Assembly: GCA_020736575.1 (NCBI GenBank)
Contig: JAGPYM010000005.1
Span: forward strand, 1,364,001 to 1,428,000
Source of the DNA: Thelonectria olida
Taxonomy: Eukaryota > Ascomycota > Sordariomycetes > Hypocreales > Nectriaceae
DNA length: 64,000 bases
Reading direction: 5' to 3'
The notes beneath the pieces were generated by a model, which ran no database searches, was not told the origin of the DNA, and saw only the letters and a list, made by a program, of their open reading frames with translations. Position 1 is the first letter of the stretch. Every line of letters begins with the position of its first letter. Shown piece after piece: positions 31,401 through 45,000 of this stretch. The position numbers were made by a program, and so were the translations under genes.

Positions 31401-34167
31401 GAGGCCTCGTCGACAATGGAGAACTGGCGGAGATAATTCCATGTGAACGAGACGAGACAGGATCTAAGAATAAAACCCGAAATCTCATCCGCAGATGAGT
31501 GAGTCACGTTTGGTACGTGACCAAGATGGGCGACGGCATGGTATTTGAAATCATCAAGTCAGAGAGCCGGATGGCAGTCTGCATGGGCGATCACATGCCA
31601 CGGAGGTCATGTCGGGAGTGGACACCGGACAACGGTGGCGGACCCGGCCGAGTGTGTGGGTCACACGCATCGGAGCGCACCGCCACATCCGGGTGGGGGG
31701 ACGTCCCCGATAACCATCTCACTAGCCCCCCATCTCAACGGCTCCAGCCCTTTCTCGGTTCCTCCAACCCTCCATCCCACGTGGCTCAATCCAACGACAA
31801 CGCATCTATGGCTTCGCCTCTTTATGCATGTCTCTGAATAGCTCGCACACACAATGTCTTCGAATCAAGAATGGGCCTGAGCTGACAAGTCCGAGCAACG
31901 TCTTTGCGGCTCGGCCGGACAGCGTAGAACAACGGAGGAGTTTCTTTTTGCTTCTCGACACAGTGCTCCCTAACTCCGCGACTCTGGCATCGCAAGTCCG
32001 TATGGCTGCTGAGTAATTAGCCATGACGACAATATAACGGAACGTTGGGAACGGCCTGAGTGTTGGTTGCCTCCATTGGGCTCCGACGAAACAAGCCACA
32101 TGCATCCATTTTCCCCTTTTCGTCATTTCGTCATTTACGAGATGGGAGGGAACAGAAGCTCTGACCCATGGCTGTTAGATTAGATTTCGCTTTTTCCCTT
32201 TATCCCCTTGTTCGCAGAAGAGAATCCAGGGCTGGTACCCCCTTGTTTCCGCGAGAACGACCCCTGGTCGGCATTATTGGCGGCGGCATGCCAAGGGGGG
32301 AAACTTGAGGTGGACGTGCGTCCGCGTCGCCAGGTCCAGGATCTTTCACACCGAAAAAAAAGATAGAAAAACAAGGTAGGAAAATATTGATCATTTTCGA
32401 TCCCAGGTCTGTGTGACCGACTTGTGATGATGGCGGGGACGGGACATATCGGCCGGCCTGACTCCCGACTTGCATCTGCACCCTGTGGCTATTCACCCGA
32501 GTGCTGTTAGCTCGTCAAGTCTTGCCCTCCCGCGGCAATGGGACGCCATACAAGCCCGTCCACCGTTCATCCAGGCCAATATACCTAGTTTCCGGCTTTG
32601 GACCATACATAGAGACGCGGCCGGCGGTCGCCTGTAATGTGACCAATAACACTCTCCAAGTTGTTGATGCTCTATCACCACACCGCGGAAACCACAGCAA
32701 TGGGCTCACTGGGCATTAACGTGCTGGATCCAGAGCGGCCTGGACGAGGCGATGACTCTTATCATGGGACCACGGCATGTGTCTGAAAGCAAGATACGCC
32801 TCCGTCGAGTCCTGGAAGGGGCATCTCTTCTGTCACCGACACGTGCAAAATGCAAGCGCAGTGCTCCATCGCGCTGCATGCATCTTGACAGTATTGGACG
32901 CGAGCTCTGCATCGTCAAAATCCAGCTCGATGAGCGCATGCCGACGCACCCTTGTCTGCTCTTTGTTTGCCCTGTCTTTGTCCTATCCGCGTCTCAACCA
33001 TGAATCCTGTCGTCGGCGACATGCAGGACCATGCCCTAACGTTTGCCCTGACAAACTGCACCCCCTCCGAGCCTCTCGGATCCTCCAGGTCCTCCGGGAA
33101 CGATGGAGGTTTATTGAGGAAATCCGAATCTTTTGTGGGAAAAAGCAACGTCGTCATGCTTTGATTGCCCTTCTGTGCTCCTTCAACCCCCCCCGCCTGC
33201 GTTAGTCAAGTACGCTATCCAGCCGTCCCCTCTTCCCGAGCCGCCTCGAACTTGACAAAGCGGAGCTGACCAGCTTTTAGCGGCGCCGCCAGCATGTCTC
33301 GCGCCTTGCTTTTTGATGCTCTTCCGGCTTGCAGCTGCAGGATTATGGCCGTTGTCTTCTCTCGCAGATTAAGTGCGACAACACTGTGTGGGTGGCCGTC
33401 GAAGACGCATCTTGACGCCGGTCCTGCAGCAGAAGGCACAGAAAGTCGGCGACAGCGGAAAATTGCTTTCAGCGTTAGGGCCAAGAGACGGAAACATGCA
33501 TATATCCCTGTGCTGTTCTACGACTGCCCTCATTCGGGGCCTTGTTGACTTACACATAGACATCGCGGACTGATAGGCCGGGCAGGCACTTCCATCTCGT
33601 CCTCCTCTGGACCGTCCATCAAACAACCTCAGACGCGACGGACGCTTCCGATGCACCACTCCTCGAAGCGGATGTCAAGGCTGATACACAGAATGATCCC
33701 GCGATGGTAAATGCATCATGACTGCGTAGCCGAGCAACGCCAGCCTGGTGAAAGAGTCGGTGAGGGATGTCGAGTTGTCTTGTTGGTTGTGCGTTGATGG
33801 AGGGGCACTTGGAAAGGCGGTCGTCAAGACCCTATTTTTGGGGGGGGTAACTAGGGCTGGTACACTTATTGTTTTGATATTTCGGTGAGGGCAGCGAATA
33901 AGGTCAAACAAGCCTTTGATGTCGTCACAAGCAGACGAGTCCAGTCAACCAGGGCATCAAGAGACGAGGGGAGAAGGGTTTGGTGGAACCAGCTCGAGGC
34001 CGCTTTGAAGGCCTGTTTCTCCTAGGGGTCGGTGGTGTACGGATATGGAGCACATCGACATGTTTGCACACCTTGCCAACACCTTGGTGGCTTCCCCTCC
34101 TCGACTTTGTCTGGATCTTGTCGCCTTGCTCTCATGCAAGCAGCAATAGCGACGTGTACGACTAGGC

Positions 34168-34185
34168 TGTGTGTGTGTGTGTGTG
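34168..34185. repeat. (TG)9 microsatellite
   Basis: Nine uninterrupted TG dinucleotides within the gene-poor interval. A potential length-polymorphic marker. Confidence 0.9.
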
Positions 34186-37100
34186 GGTGCCAATCGGCAG
34201 CTGGCATGGGGTGCATGGCGGGCCCGATTCGACGGGGCGGACGGATGTTTGGACATCAACACAGCAAACGCGAGGGTTCGTTGGGAGAACATACATGATG
34301 CTGCATATTCTCATTGACAACGGGCAAGGAAAGAGGAGTCGAATGCTTATTATGAGTCACATTCCCCATCCAAGTCGAATTCTTGGTCGGATGAAGTTTT
34401 CTTCTTCTTCTTCTTTGACCTTGGTACTAGAACTGGTCGCAGTCTCCAAAACGTACAGACAAAAGGGCAAGGTGGTAGGGTAACATACTTTGTCCTTGTT
34501 ACAGAATCCGTATCCTAGGGCATGTTTGATGAGACTCGGCGAAATGACGTCCCGCAGCATAGATTGCTCGTCGTCAAAAGAAAAACAATGAAAATTTTTT
34601 CCAACGAACAAAGCTCTTTGACCAGGTCTGCCGGCCGGGGTCTGTGTCTGGGGCGCTGTCCAGGGGGATTCATTAATGGCGGGAACGGGGTTGGAATGCA
34701 TTCCCAGCAGCCAGCAGGCAGCTCTTCCAAGCCAACACGCCCAGGCGGCCACTTTCGGCCGGGACCAAAGGAAATGGAGGGCGTGCAGGGGAGTGGAAGT
34801 ATGTAACAAACACGGCCAAAAGCTCTGTGGCTTTTTCCCTTTGCTCCTAGTCTTAGGAATCAAGGCTGGGCTGAGCCAGCAAACCCTGCGCGTCAACGAG
34901 CTCAAGCCCAACCAGCGTTTGAGACGAGACAAGCCCAGCTTTCCGACCAGGAAGATTTGAAAATTTTCCTTTTTTAGTCTTTTGCAGGACAGGACATGAC
35001 AGGGCTCTGTCAGCATGGCGAGGACTCGCCAAGCTCTGTGAGCAAGGTGCAGCCGACGTGCTTCCGTAGACGTCCAGGTTGCGAAGTGATGCCCTGTCTC
35101 TTTGACGAAACGAGATGGCCGTGGTGAAGCGAAAGGGAACATTCGACACCTGTGCAACACATGCCAGCAACGAGGTGCTAAGGCAAGGGTAAGCTCTGGC
35201 AGACTGCGCCGTTGCTGCTCTTTTTCTTCTGATTATTAGTGTGCGAAACATGGTGCCCAGCAGATTGCGTAGTCGAGTTGGGCTGCGATTATCATTACAG
35301 GGCCCTAACAACGGGCCTAGGCAGGGGGCGTGTGCCACCGGTGTGTTGTTTCTCCATCGACCCATTGTCATAGCCTTAATCTCGGGCCTAGCGACAGGAA
35401 GGTAAGGTGAGCCTATGCAGACCGAGCGCTCGACTCTCGTCTTGTCGAAGGACTGTGTATGTACTGTACGGAGCCACGTCTGGCAGGATGCCTGTGCCTT
35501 GAGACTCGCCCGTGTCTGCTGTAGAATAAGAGAGATGCGGATGGTATGGGTTGTGGGAGGATCATGGTAGCAGAGCCGCGCCGTGTGCGTGCGTCCAGTC
35601 GCCTTCAACAAGGATGGCAGATAGCCTGTTGATTCTGACGACAAAGTAGGGATCCCATAAAAACCACCTAGATTGCAGACAAGGCTGTCGAATCCATGAC
35701 TTTTGTGCGAATGGAGTGTGGTGCTCTCGCGGGCGGCGGTCCGTTGCCCGAGAATCCACTGGACATGGCTCTCGTCAAAGACTCACCCCCGCCTCCGCCG
35801 CTGGATCGCTGGGCCGCTGTCATTGCGGTGCATTAGGGTCTGGAGCCGCTGCAAAGGCCGCTAGACCTCAGTGACTTTCCTCTGGGACACAGGCACGCGA
35901 GTTGAGATGGGGATGGTCCTGGACCCGGATGGGACACCCTGGACGAGACCGAGAAACAACCCTGGCCCAGCGGCTGACTGGCATCTGAGCTCTCCATCTC
36001 CGGCTCCAGGAATCTTCTCCAGTTGCTCCCTCCCCAGTCCCGGACCTATTCATGGCAGACAGGGCACACCCATGGCAAATATTCATGGCCGTGTCGGTGA
36101 AACCCTACTCCCCCTTGTATCCGGGGCGCAGACAAGACTCAGTTCGCACATCCATTTTGTAAATGATAATTCGCGGGTAATGAGACTGAGAGTCCGGGTA
36201 ATATGAATGGCCCGCCCGGGATCATGGGTGAGTGGAGGTTGACAATACGTAGGCACTCAACGAAATTCGTAGGATGCCTTCACAAGTGAAAGGTCGGGCA
36301 CGTTCTGGATCGTGACATCGATGGCGAACACGAAGCATGCCGTTCGTTGTCGCTAGCCATCCAACGACCGTGAGGAGGGCATCAGAGTATATCCAAGTCG
36401 AAGGTCATGTGCTCCATGTTTCTTTGCTTGGTATTAGCGTTGTGGGCAAAACATGGTTGGCTGGTATTTTCAGAGATCTGGTCAGCGAAAGTTGCGGCAG
36501 AGAAAGAATGTTTTGGACAAAGTGCCAGATCTGAGACGACACGAAAGGACCAACGGAAGATGGACTGAGACGGTGAGCCGGTAAGACACCGCCTCTCATT
36601 CCAAATCCTGACAGCTCAAATAGCCAATCATTCCTCAATCCTGTGCATGCATCTGCGAGCTCTCCAGGTCTGGCCTGTGGCATCGAGGTCTGGGGTGGCC
36701 AATGAGGGGAAAGGCCTAGGCTAAGCTCAGCGACTCAAAAGGACTCAACTCCACTGAAAGAAAGTTGTGTGCGAATGGGTCATTAGAAGGGAATTTGTGT
36801 CTTAAGGGTCCATCATCATGGAAGTCGGTCTGAATCCATATTAGTGTAGCGGTATGAATTGCTAAATGCTGGATGGCTGCACCGAAGAACTTTACATCGA
36901 GCTATCTGTATTCATAGTTCCGTTCTTAACGACTAGAGATGTCGAATTGTATCATGGAGATGCTAAATGGTGGATGAGCTGGGTCGTTGAGGACGGGTTG
37001 ATTTGCGCTTGTCCGTCTCGGGACGAAGCAGTCGACTCAACCTGCTGGAAACAACCCCATTCGCGAGCCGCCGCTCCGGTGCAGGGTTGAGATGCACCAA

Positions 37101-39961
37101 GACGACGGAGCGCAGCACAATACCGAGGGTACGCACCCTGATGCACGATGTCTCCATCCTCTTCCCCGCCGTGCGGAGAAGTCAGCTTCGGCCAATCTGG
37201 CTTTCCATCCGCGGCCTGTAGATAACTCGACGCATTCTGATGTTCGATGGACCTAAACTAAATTTTTTACTTGAGGCTTGAAAAGTCTTGTGGTGGCTAG
37301 TACAGGGGTGTTGACTTGCTGGCTTCTTAAGCTTCTTTGCATCTTCGAATTGTTCGCCTCACTTGCTGTGGTACTTTCATATCACTGGTTGGGTCCATTT
37401 TGGCCGTGACCTTGGATGTCGTGCTTTGTCATGGCGTCACGTTGAGGCTGAAAACGGAATCGAAGGTAATCAGTTACTGGTGAAGTATCCGGTGAAGCCG
37501 TGTGACATCTCCGCTTGAATGTGCACAACCTCCGCTGCCTAGGTAAAAGTCGAATCGGGAATGTGGCGTTCATGTGATAATAATCAACCAGTGAACTCGG
37601 GGTTTGGTTGAGATTGTCGGTGTGTCGAGTTGCGGAAGGCTGCCTGTCACGAAGCGTGTCACACTTGCATACGTGGTTGCTGGTTCGGAAAGGCATTAAA
37701 GACAGCCAGATATCAGGCTGTTGATGTATTTGGGTAGGTGTGTTCGTGTGGTGACGCCAAGTAGGCGTGTGATGTGCCGTGTGGGAGAGCCACTGGGGGA
37801 TGGATTGAGGCTGTCAACCTCCCTCATGTTTTGCTGACCCTGTTTCTTGACTTCAACTTTGGATATTCTCCTTCTTTGCAACCCTCGTTCGTCATCACCT
37901 TTTTCATTGCCAGGATATCGGCGGTTAAGGCTGGCGTGGATATCAAGGGTTGGTCGTCACGACTCGTCCTTCCACTTCGGCCGAGGCTGGTCTGCTAATC
38001 GGCTTGCCCTTCGTGTGGCAGATAGCAGGTATCATGCTCACGGCGTAGACATACGAGGTCAAGGATTGTGGTAGCAGTACCGGCGTCGCGGTTTGCGTTT
38101 AGCCTTTCTTCTTTTGCTTTCGGCAGTTGGACGCCTCCGCCAACCTCGGAATTCTTCGTTTTATCGGAACTGAATTCGATAACAACGGCGGCGTATTAGA
38201 CTGGAAACTTGCGCCAATCTCGTGAGCTCTTTCGCCAGCCTCGCGTTGCACCTGCGCAAGTCCCGGCTTGCAAAGAGGCTGCAGCAACAGTCGCAAGCTT
38301 GCGTAGGTTATCCTTGCTGGCCCGTTGCGTCAGCTCGTATTTCCTCCGTGCACCGTTGCTCCGTCCTCACCAAAACCAGGCCCAGGCTTCCGTAGACGGC
38401 GATGAGCCAGGCTCTGTTTCTTATCCGTCCCCGGAACGGCGGAGGCACTAATTACGCAGGGCCAGGGGTGCGCCAACTGATCCTGGGCTCCTACTGAATC
38501 ACACCGAGCCGAGTGGCCGTCTGTGGTGGCCCTTGTCGTGTCTTGCCGCCCGCGCGCCTAGAAGCCCAAGGAGAAGGAAAAATTTTCACCGGAACGGTTT
38601 CGCGGGCATCCGGGACGGCGGACGACATGAATCCATCCCAGGCCATCATCTCGCTTGGTCCCCGCTGGTAAATTTGACTGGCACTTTGGTGGATTGGGAG
38701 AAAAGGCTGCGGACCCGCCTGGAGGTGACTCTTTTCAGAGAGGCGTGTCTGTCAACTGTCCCCTCTGGCAGGACTTTTGGCTGGGCATCTTTTATCAGTT
38801 CTCGCTCAGGGCCCAGGCCTGGCCCACGAGCTCCAGGGACTCTGGGACACTGGGACTGCAGGAGGAGAAGAAAAAGCAAAGCATCCGCTGAAAATTTTCA
38901 TCTGGCTGAAATCTGTGGCCTCACCGTCAGGCTCTTCTCAACCCTTGCGTAAGTGGCTGAAAAATCTTTTTCTCTCTGAGACGAAGCGAGACAGCGAAGA
39001 AATTATCGAAATTGTTGTGCGCGTGTGTGCGGCAGACTGCAAATAATTGCCAGTTTGTGCGCGTCTGTGTGTACGTGTTGAGTTGAGTTGAGGAGCACGG
39101 AGCAAGTCGTCACGATACAGGCACCCCCAGTCCTAGTTCAGCTGAAGACCAAGTCGGATCCGCCAAACAACGCTGTTGCCCTGCTATCGCAATTGCATTC
39201 ATCTGTTTGCACAGCGTATACCCGGCCTATTATTGGATCAACCAGGCCTGTGGTATCCGGCGAGATTTGCTGTTGGCTGCTATTCGGGCCTGTCCCGTTA
39301 CGAGAAGCTCTCGTCTCCTATTTTGGGGGCCTCCTTGGTTGAGCGCACAATCCTTAAGCAAACTCTCAGCTCTCTTCGTCGTATGCCCCCTTTTTTCGAC
39401 TTTGTCAAGACAATCAGGCCGAGAATCATTGACTCGACCAAGGGGATTGAGTCATCAGCTGGATCCCGAGCTTGTGTGAGCAACATCTGGTAACCAGTGG
39501 AAGGGGCCAGAGAGGAGCCCAAGACGAAAGACAATAATTGGTGTTGCTCGCTAAACTGCAAGGATTTATCAGCGAGCGAGAGAAACGCGCACCAAAAAAA
39601 AACATTTGGCATCAGAGCGCAGAATATTATCGCACAGCTCATCAACCAGCGCATTGCTGTTGCAGTGCCCCAGCGCCTTGCGCAGCAACAGATGCGTCAC
39701 CTTCAGTCATTCAGCAGAGAAGCGACGGTCAGAATTTGGTGGAAGAGGTACAGTGCGGCGCGAACTCTTCCATACTGTACACATCTTTCGCGGGAATCTT
39801 CGATGCCGTGACTAATCTGTGCTAATCACACACCTATCTCCGAGTGCGTGCCGCAAAGCAGGAAGAGAAGAGTCATTGCCTGCGCACTGCCTGCTCTGCA
39901 CCTTCCCTCGGGCGCCAAGGGTAGAGACAGCAGGCGCAAACTACAGGCCCAGGACGGTCAA

Positions 39962-40160
39962 CCCCCCCCCCTTTCCCTTCTGGCTTCCTCCTTCCTCCTA
40001 TCCCCAAGCCCCTGCCCTTGCCACTTCCGGAGGGCTCCCCCCTGTCACACACACCATACCCCTGTTCCTCCCTTCACCCCAGTCCCATTCCCTTGCCGGC
40101 TGCTGTTCCCCCTCCTTCCCACAAATTTTTTCCACTGTCCACACCCCCCTGCTTGACTCT
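39962..40160 (+). other. C-rich tract upstream of the gp1-like gene
   Basis: A run of ten C (39962-39971) begins about 200 bp that are overwhelmingly C and T on the plus strand, with repeated CCCC blocks (CCCCAAGCCCC, CTCCCCCCTG, TTCCCCCTCC, ACACCCCCCTG). The minus strand is correspondingly G-rich and could form G-quadruplexes. The position, 650-850 bp before the start codon, fits a core promoter region. Confidence 0.45.
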
Positions 40161-40806
40161 GAGCCCGCTTGGGAGTCAACCATGCCCACACACAATCTGC
40201 CCGTCGAAGAATAATATATATCTCGACACACGCCCGCTCCAGCAACCTCTTCCTCCTCTCTTCCAGCATCTTGGCGTCTGCCAATAACCACATCCCTCAA
40301 CAAGAAATTAACCTCGCCAGCCGTCGTGCCGACGATATCGCTCTTTTACATCAAATCACTGGCTGGGGCTTCGCGAAGCGTCCAGCGACTTCTCGCAACG
40401 ACGACCAAGTTCCACTCGACTTGGGCTCGACAACCTCTCCAGAGGAAGGATATCTTTCAGACCGGTCATGTTCGCAGCAAGACACTTCTCTAACCCTTTC
40501 CCATCCGACTACATACCGAGGTGACGGGCTTAACCGAACACCCTCGTACTGAACCGCCTCTTCCCCGGCGCGTTCTTGAAGAGCTTGAACATAGTTGACT
40601 GCGCACACCAGAACCCGATTCTGACTGCAGTTTTAACGAACCCGCGTTTCTCCCTCTACATATAAAACCACAAAAAAAGTCTAAAAGAGAAAATCGACGC
40701 CTCATTCATAAACGACTTGCGACTTGAGTTTGGAGAAGATCATTGATTGCATCCATCGAGTCCATCATTCGAAAGTCATTCGGGCGACATCACAACACAC
40801 AAGATC

Positions 40807-42099
40807 ATGAGTTATCCCTCGCCACGAACTCCTGGATCGACTCCGATCCACGACTACGAGAGCGTCTACACAAGGATGTCGTCCGCAACTCCCACCCCTT
40901 CGCCTCGGCCCACCTGGGCCGAGACGACTCCCCGGCGTCCCGCCACGCGCGCCGCTCACGGCCGCTTCAACAGTTACTCCCAGTCGGGTGACTTCAGTCC
41001 ACGACCACCCAAGGACAGTCCCCGCTACAACAGCAATGGGCAGTATAGCACGGCAGATGTGAGTCCTAAACATTCTTCGTCGTCACAAAGGCCTTCCGTG
41101 TCATCTCCGCGCTCTTCAAAGCGAGACCGTCGATCCTCGTTTACCTATGTCCGGGCTTCCACCCCTTATGGAGAATCCGACGAGGACGAGATCATCGAGG
41201 CTCTGGGTCACACCTACGTGCTTCCCGCACAGTCTCGCTCCAAGCACCATCACCAGCGTAGATCTTCGTTCTACTCTCGAGACCTTGATGGGGGATGGTA
41301 CACTAATGTCGACGACTACCTGCAGGGTGCCCAGACCGCCGCCCTTTATGAAGACTACTATGGTCGTGAGCAGCCGCAGCAGCAGCAGCCCGTGTACCAG
41401 CAACCACCTCACCCCCGACCACCCACCAGCTTCTCTCACAACCGTCGGTCCTCTACGGCCGTTCCTCCCCAGCGGCCTCAGACCGTTCGACCCCCAAGCT
41501 CCTCCCGCGCAAAGCCGCCTCCTCCTCAACAGCAGCCGCAGTCCCCTGCCGCTCCCAAAGCCACTGATGCCGATGCCCGCAAGCACCGGATTCCTACTGG
41601 TTACTCACTCAAGAACTGGGATCCTACTGAGGAGCCCATTCTGCTTCTAGGTAGTGTTTTCGATGCCAACAGCCTGGGCAAGTGGATTTACGACTGGACC
41701 GTCTACCACCAGGGACCGGCTACCCCCATTTCCGACATGGCTGGCGAACTTTGGCTTCTTCTCATCCAACTCGCTGGCAAGGTGAAGCGAGCTGAGGAGA
41801 TTGTCGGACAGGTGCGAAGCGCCGAGAATCGTGACCTCGTCGATGAGTTCATTGAGGGTGGCGAGCGTCTCACCGAGAAGCTTCGGAGTCTCCTCAAGGC
41901 ATGTGAGGCCCCCATGCTCAAGGCCGCGAAGCGAAAGCAGTCTGGTCTTGGCAAGAACGCCGGTGTCGAATTTGTCGAGACTCTCTTTGGCCGGGACCGA
42001 GAGCTGGCCAAGACGGAGAAGTTTATGCAGAATGTCCGTCTCTTCAACCTCCGGTTCGACGCCAACTGTGAGGAGATTCTCCGGAACCCCACCAAATAA
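40807..42099 (+). CDS. Pro/Ser-rich protein with conserved C-terminal domain ('vegetative cell wall protein gp1'-like)
   Basis: Intronless, 430 residues. The frame is open upstream, but the first ATG is 40807 (MSYPSPRTPGSTPIHDYES). The N-terminal about 250 residues are disordered, rich in Ser/Pro/Arg, with poly-Gln (PQQQQPVYQQPP) and Pro blocks. The C-terminal about 170 residues form a well-conserved fungal domain: IPTGYSLKNWDPTEEPILLL, GSVFDANSLGKWIYDWTVYH, GPATPISDMAGELWLLLIQL, and a final FGRDRELAKTEKFM with RFDANCEEILR. Databases often name such proteins after algal gp1 only because of the Pro-rich part; no secretion signal is present, so it is probably cytoplasmic. The function is unknown. 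It sits after 12.4 kb of non-coding DNA, which suggests complex regulation. Confidence 0.85.
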   Translation: MSYPSPRTPGSTPIHDYESVYTRMSSATPTPSPRPTWAETTPRRPATRAAHGRFNSYSQSGDFSPRPPKDSPRYNSNGQYSTADVSPKHSSSSQRPSVSSPRSSKRDRRSSFTYVRASTPYGESDEDEIIEALGHTYVLPAQSRSKHHHQRRSSFYSRDLDGGWYTNVDDYLQGAQTAALYEDYYGREQPQQQQPVYQQPPHPRPPTSFSHNRRSSTAVPPQRPQTVRPPSSSRAKPPPPQQQPQSPAAPKATDADARKHRIPTGYSLKNWDPTEEPILLLGSVFDANSLGKWIYDWTVYHQGPATPISDMAGELWLLLIQLAGKVKRAEEIVGQVRSAENRDLVDEFIEGGERLTEKLRSLLKACEAPMLKAAKRKQSGLGKNAGVEFVETLFGRDRELAKTEKFMQNVRLFNLRFDANCEEILRNPTK

Positions 42100-45000
42100 A
42101 CGGACTGCCTATGGATTTACCTGGACTTGATTCCGTTTTCTTTATTCTCTACATACCCGAGGAGCCTTTGACCCGGCCACCAGATTAACCCATCCTCCCG
42201 GATTGGAGAGGGCCCACAAAGACTGTACACCTCATATCTCCTGGATCTCCGTATGGACCTCCCACATGGATTTCCTAACGTCTCTACCTCGACCCTGGAG
42301 CAGCGATTTCTTTTGTCCAAAGACAAAGACTCCATAGGGCGACCTGTACTACCAGCAATGCACACGCGCGCGCGGAGGGGGGCATCGAACAAGGGGCATT
42401 TCCTTATCTCATGATACCCAATGTTTTTCCGTTTGAGGGTCGCGAGCGGTTGGAAGGTGAAGCAACGACGGAGGACGATGAATTGAGTGGATGATGGACG
42501 GATTTGAAAATTCTTTTACTCTTTACTTTATTACCTTTTTTTTTCTTTTCTTTGGACAGGATTCTTTTTTAGCACAGCGTTTCGGATATCAAAAGTGATT
42601 GGCACTTAGATCGGTGGAATACGACATTATCACACGGTAATAGGGATTCTTGGAGGTTTTGTCTTTGTTTTTTTGTTTCTATAGTTGGCGTCTCGTGCTT
42701 GGCTCGGAGCCTGAGCATGAGGTGGAGTTAGGGTTTCTTCGAGGCCATTTAGCTATACCATGTCAGAGGACGGGTGTTGAATTGAAATTTAGATATTAGC
42801 GGAACATGCTTGTGCCGTCTCGGTCTGGGTGATGTCGATGGAGTCTGGCATCCGGTCCTTTTGGTGTTGACCCAAACTGGGCTTGATGTTGTTTCTGTCC
42901 TATGAAGTTTATTTGAGTGCACACCCCTCTCGTTCACCCGGTTAATTCGCAGCAGAAATGACATTGGATGATTTGTCGAGACACGCATGTTCAACGCGGG
43001 TTAGGGTGACGATCGGATGTGAGGATGAGGTCATGAACTGGCACTCCCCTGGCAAGATGCGTCATGCAGGTCATGACTAAAGAGGGTCCGGACCGTCCGG
43101 TCGCCGTGTCGCCGCGAGGGCAGGCAGAGCTAATGCGGAACGGGGGAGGCAAGGATAAGTTAAATGGGGGAGACTGACATTGACGAGAACGGGCGTGCAC
43201 CGAATGTGGAGGAAACGGAAACAAGGAGGGCGTCTGGCATTTTGTTCGCGTGATGTAATTGCGGAGGTGGAATAGTAATAATGAATGACGTTTGGGGCTG
43301 GCTGGGAGGATTGGGGGGCTTGTTCTTGCGGCGTTGGGACTTGGCAGGCATGGATATCTGGAGAGGAGCAATGGACCAATGAGTTGATGATCAACATTAA
43401 TGAGGGGAGCAATGCAAGGCAAGTGATCGCCAGAGGAGCTGCGCTTTGGCATGTTTCAGCCCTCAAACTTTGGATATTCGGACCAACTTTGTGGAGACTC
43501 GAGTGCGTGAGTGTCTGTGAATATTTTTCTCTCTCGAATGGTGGACATTCACTGCGGAGGTGGACGGAATATTTGGCAAGATTTGCATAGTACATAGTAC
43601 GGAGGTACCTTAGTTTTAGAAACGAATATCAAAGTCAACACATTTCCCTCCAATTCATCAATTGGGCTGTGTGATTGTCCCGGCCCAAGCGCGTCAAATG
43701 AGTGATCAACACCACACCATTTATTACCTCCCGTAGATCTATGTCGCTCCCGTCCGAGCATGAACCCCCCCTGATTATCTCTATCCAGTCTTGAATGGAA
43801 CATCGGATTGACACTCATTCTCCGTCTTATCCGACCGGGGCCAGATTGTTTGCCATGTCTCATCATGTAGCCATTTCAACAGAGTCTGGAATCCTTCCCT
43901 CACGCTCCCTTCCGCTTTTCAGCGCGCACCTGAGTCAATTTTACGAGTCGGCCTGAATAAAAAGTTTTTTCTCAATTGCTACGTTGGCTGCACACAAGAG
44001 GCACGAAGCCGAAACAACCATTTTCAGCCACAACCAACCGCCCTGCAGCCGGCTGCGTCGCCAACTCCGTAGTCCGTTCCCTTGACTTTGTCTCAGACGG
44101 TGGCATGCATGTGCGTGTAAACGAGAGCGGTAGCACAACGCGGGCTGAACCTTTTTTTACTACTAAAACACTTTGACGCGAGGGACTAGACTAGCCCGGA
44201 GCCGTGCTGACGTTTCTCAATGTTGAAGCCGGCTTAAGCATGGTATTGGGGTGGTTGGGGTGAGAGAGCAACACAGTGCAAGAGTGAAGAGTCAAACCGC
44301 CCGTGATAAAGCCTGGAAGGGTGTGTGAAGTGAGCGGCTACAAGGCCAATCACTTACATTCCGGGGTCTGAAGTTGGCAAACGGTTGTTTCCACGTGCGG
44401 GAGGGGATGCTGCGCGAAGTTGGGGTCTGGATTACGCGCGAGGAGCGCTATCTCGGTCAGCGAAAGGCCGAGGTGAATGCATTGCTTACTTTCTAGCAAG
44501 ACAGAGACGACAGACATGAAGAGAGCGTTGCTAGTCTGTTCAGTAGACAGGCACTGCTGCAAGGCGGCCTATCGAATTCGTCAACCTCTATTCACTCCCT
44601 TGCCGTGGTCAAGTATCCAGAGTACGAAATAGGCCCGTATCTCCCTTGTCCGTCCCATGGGTTGACCTTGTGGCACTCTACGCACATGTGATGAACAGGC
44701 TTGTGGTACCACAAAGACGCCTCCATGTCGTGGTTGAACCAAGCGGAAACATCAGGTGGCTCTTTTTCATCACAGCGGCACGAATAGGTGCACGAAACCC
44801 TCGGACCTTGGGTGTGGTATTTCTCACCCCCTCCACCGCTGGGCTCGGCCGAACAGTGACGGCGCATTCCAAACCTGGTGTGCATGTGTGATGTGAAGTG
44901 CATGCGTCCGATCAGTGAGGTGGCTTGCAGAACAAGAGCCCCCAATGACACCCTTCACGGCATGTGTGCTGGTGCGTGCGCGCGTGCGTGCGTACGTGCG

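Larger units (their letters stand above)
28438..40806. other. 12.4 kb gene-poor interval
   Basis: No convincing protein gene, tRNA, rRNA or transposon was seen. The ORFs include two of 267 and 263 codons overlapping on the same strand (35160-34357 and 35644-34853), but they lack family features and ordered composition. 29300-30150 is relatively AT-rich. From about 39800 onward the plus strand becomes strongly C/T-rich, and short upstream ORFs occur (for example ATG 40181 and ATG 40468), so the last about 1 kb is probably promoter and 5' leader of the gp1-like gene. The remainder may hold long regulatory DNA or non-coding transcripts. Multi-exon genes with tiny exons could have been missed. 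Confidence 0.45.

Noticed and set aside
34357..35644. Two overlapping minus-strand ORFs of 267 and 263 codons
   Set aside because: They overlap in different frames on the same strand, have no recognisable motifs and irregular composition rich in Arg, Cys and Trp; chance ORFs of this size are expected now and then at this GC content.
43077..43595. 172-codon minus-strand ORF
   Set aside because: Overlaps another ORF on the same strand in a different frame, with no motif and random-like composition.
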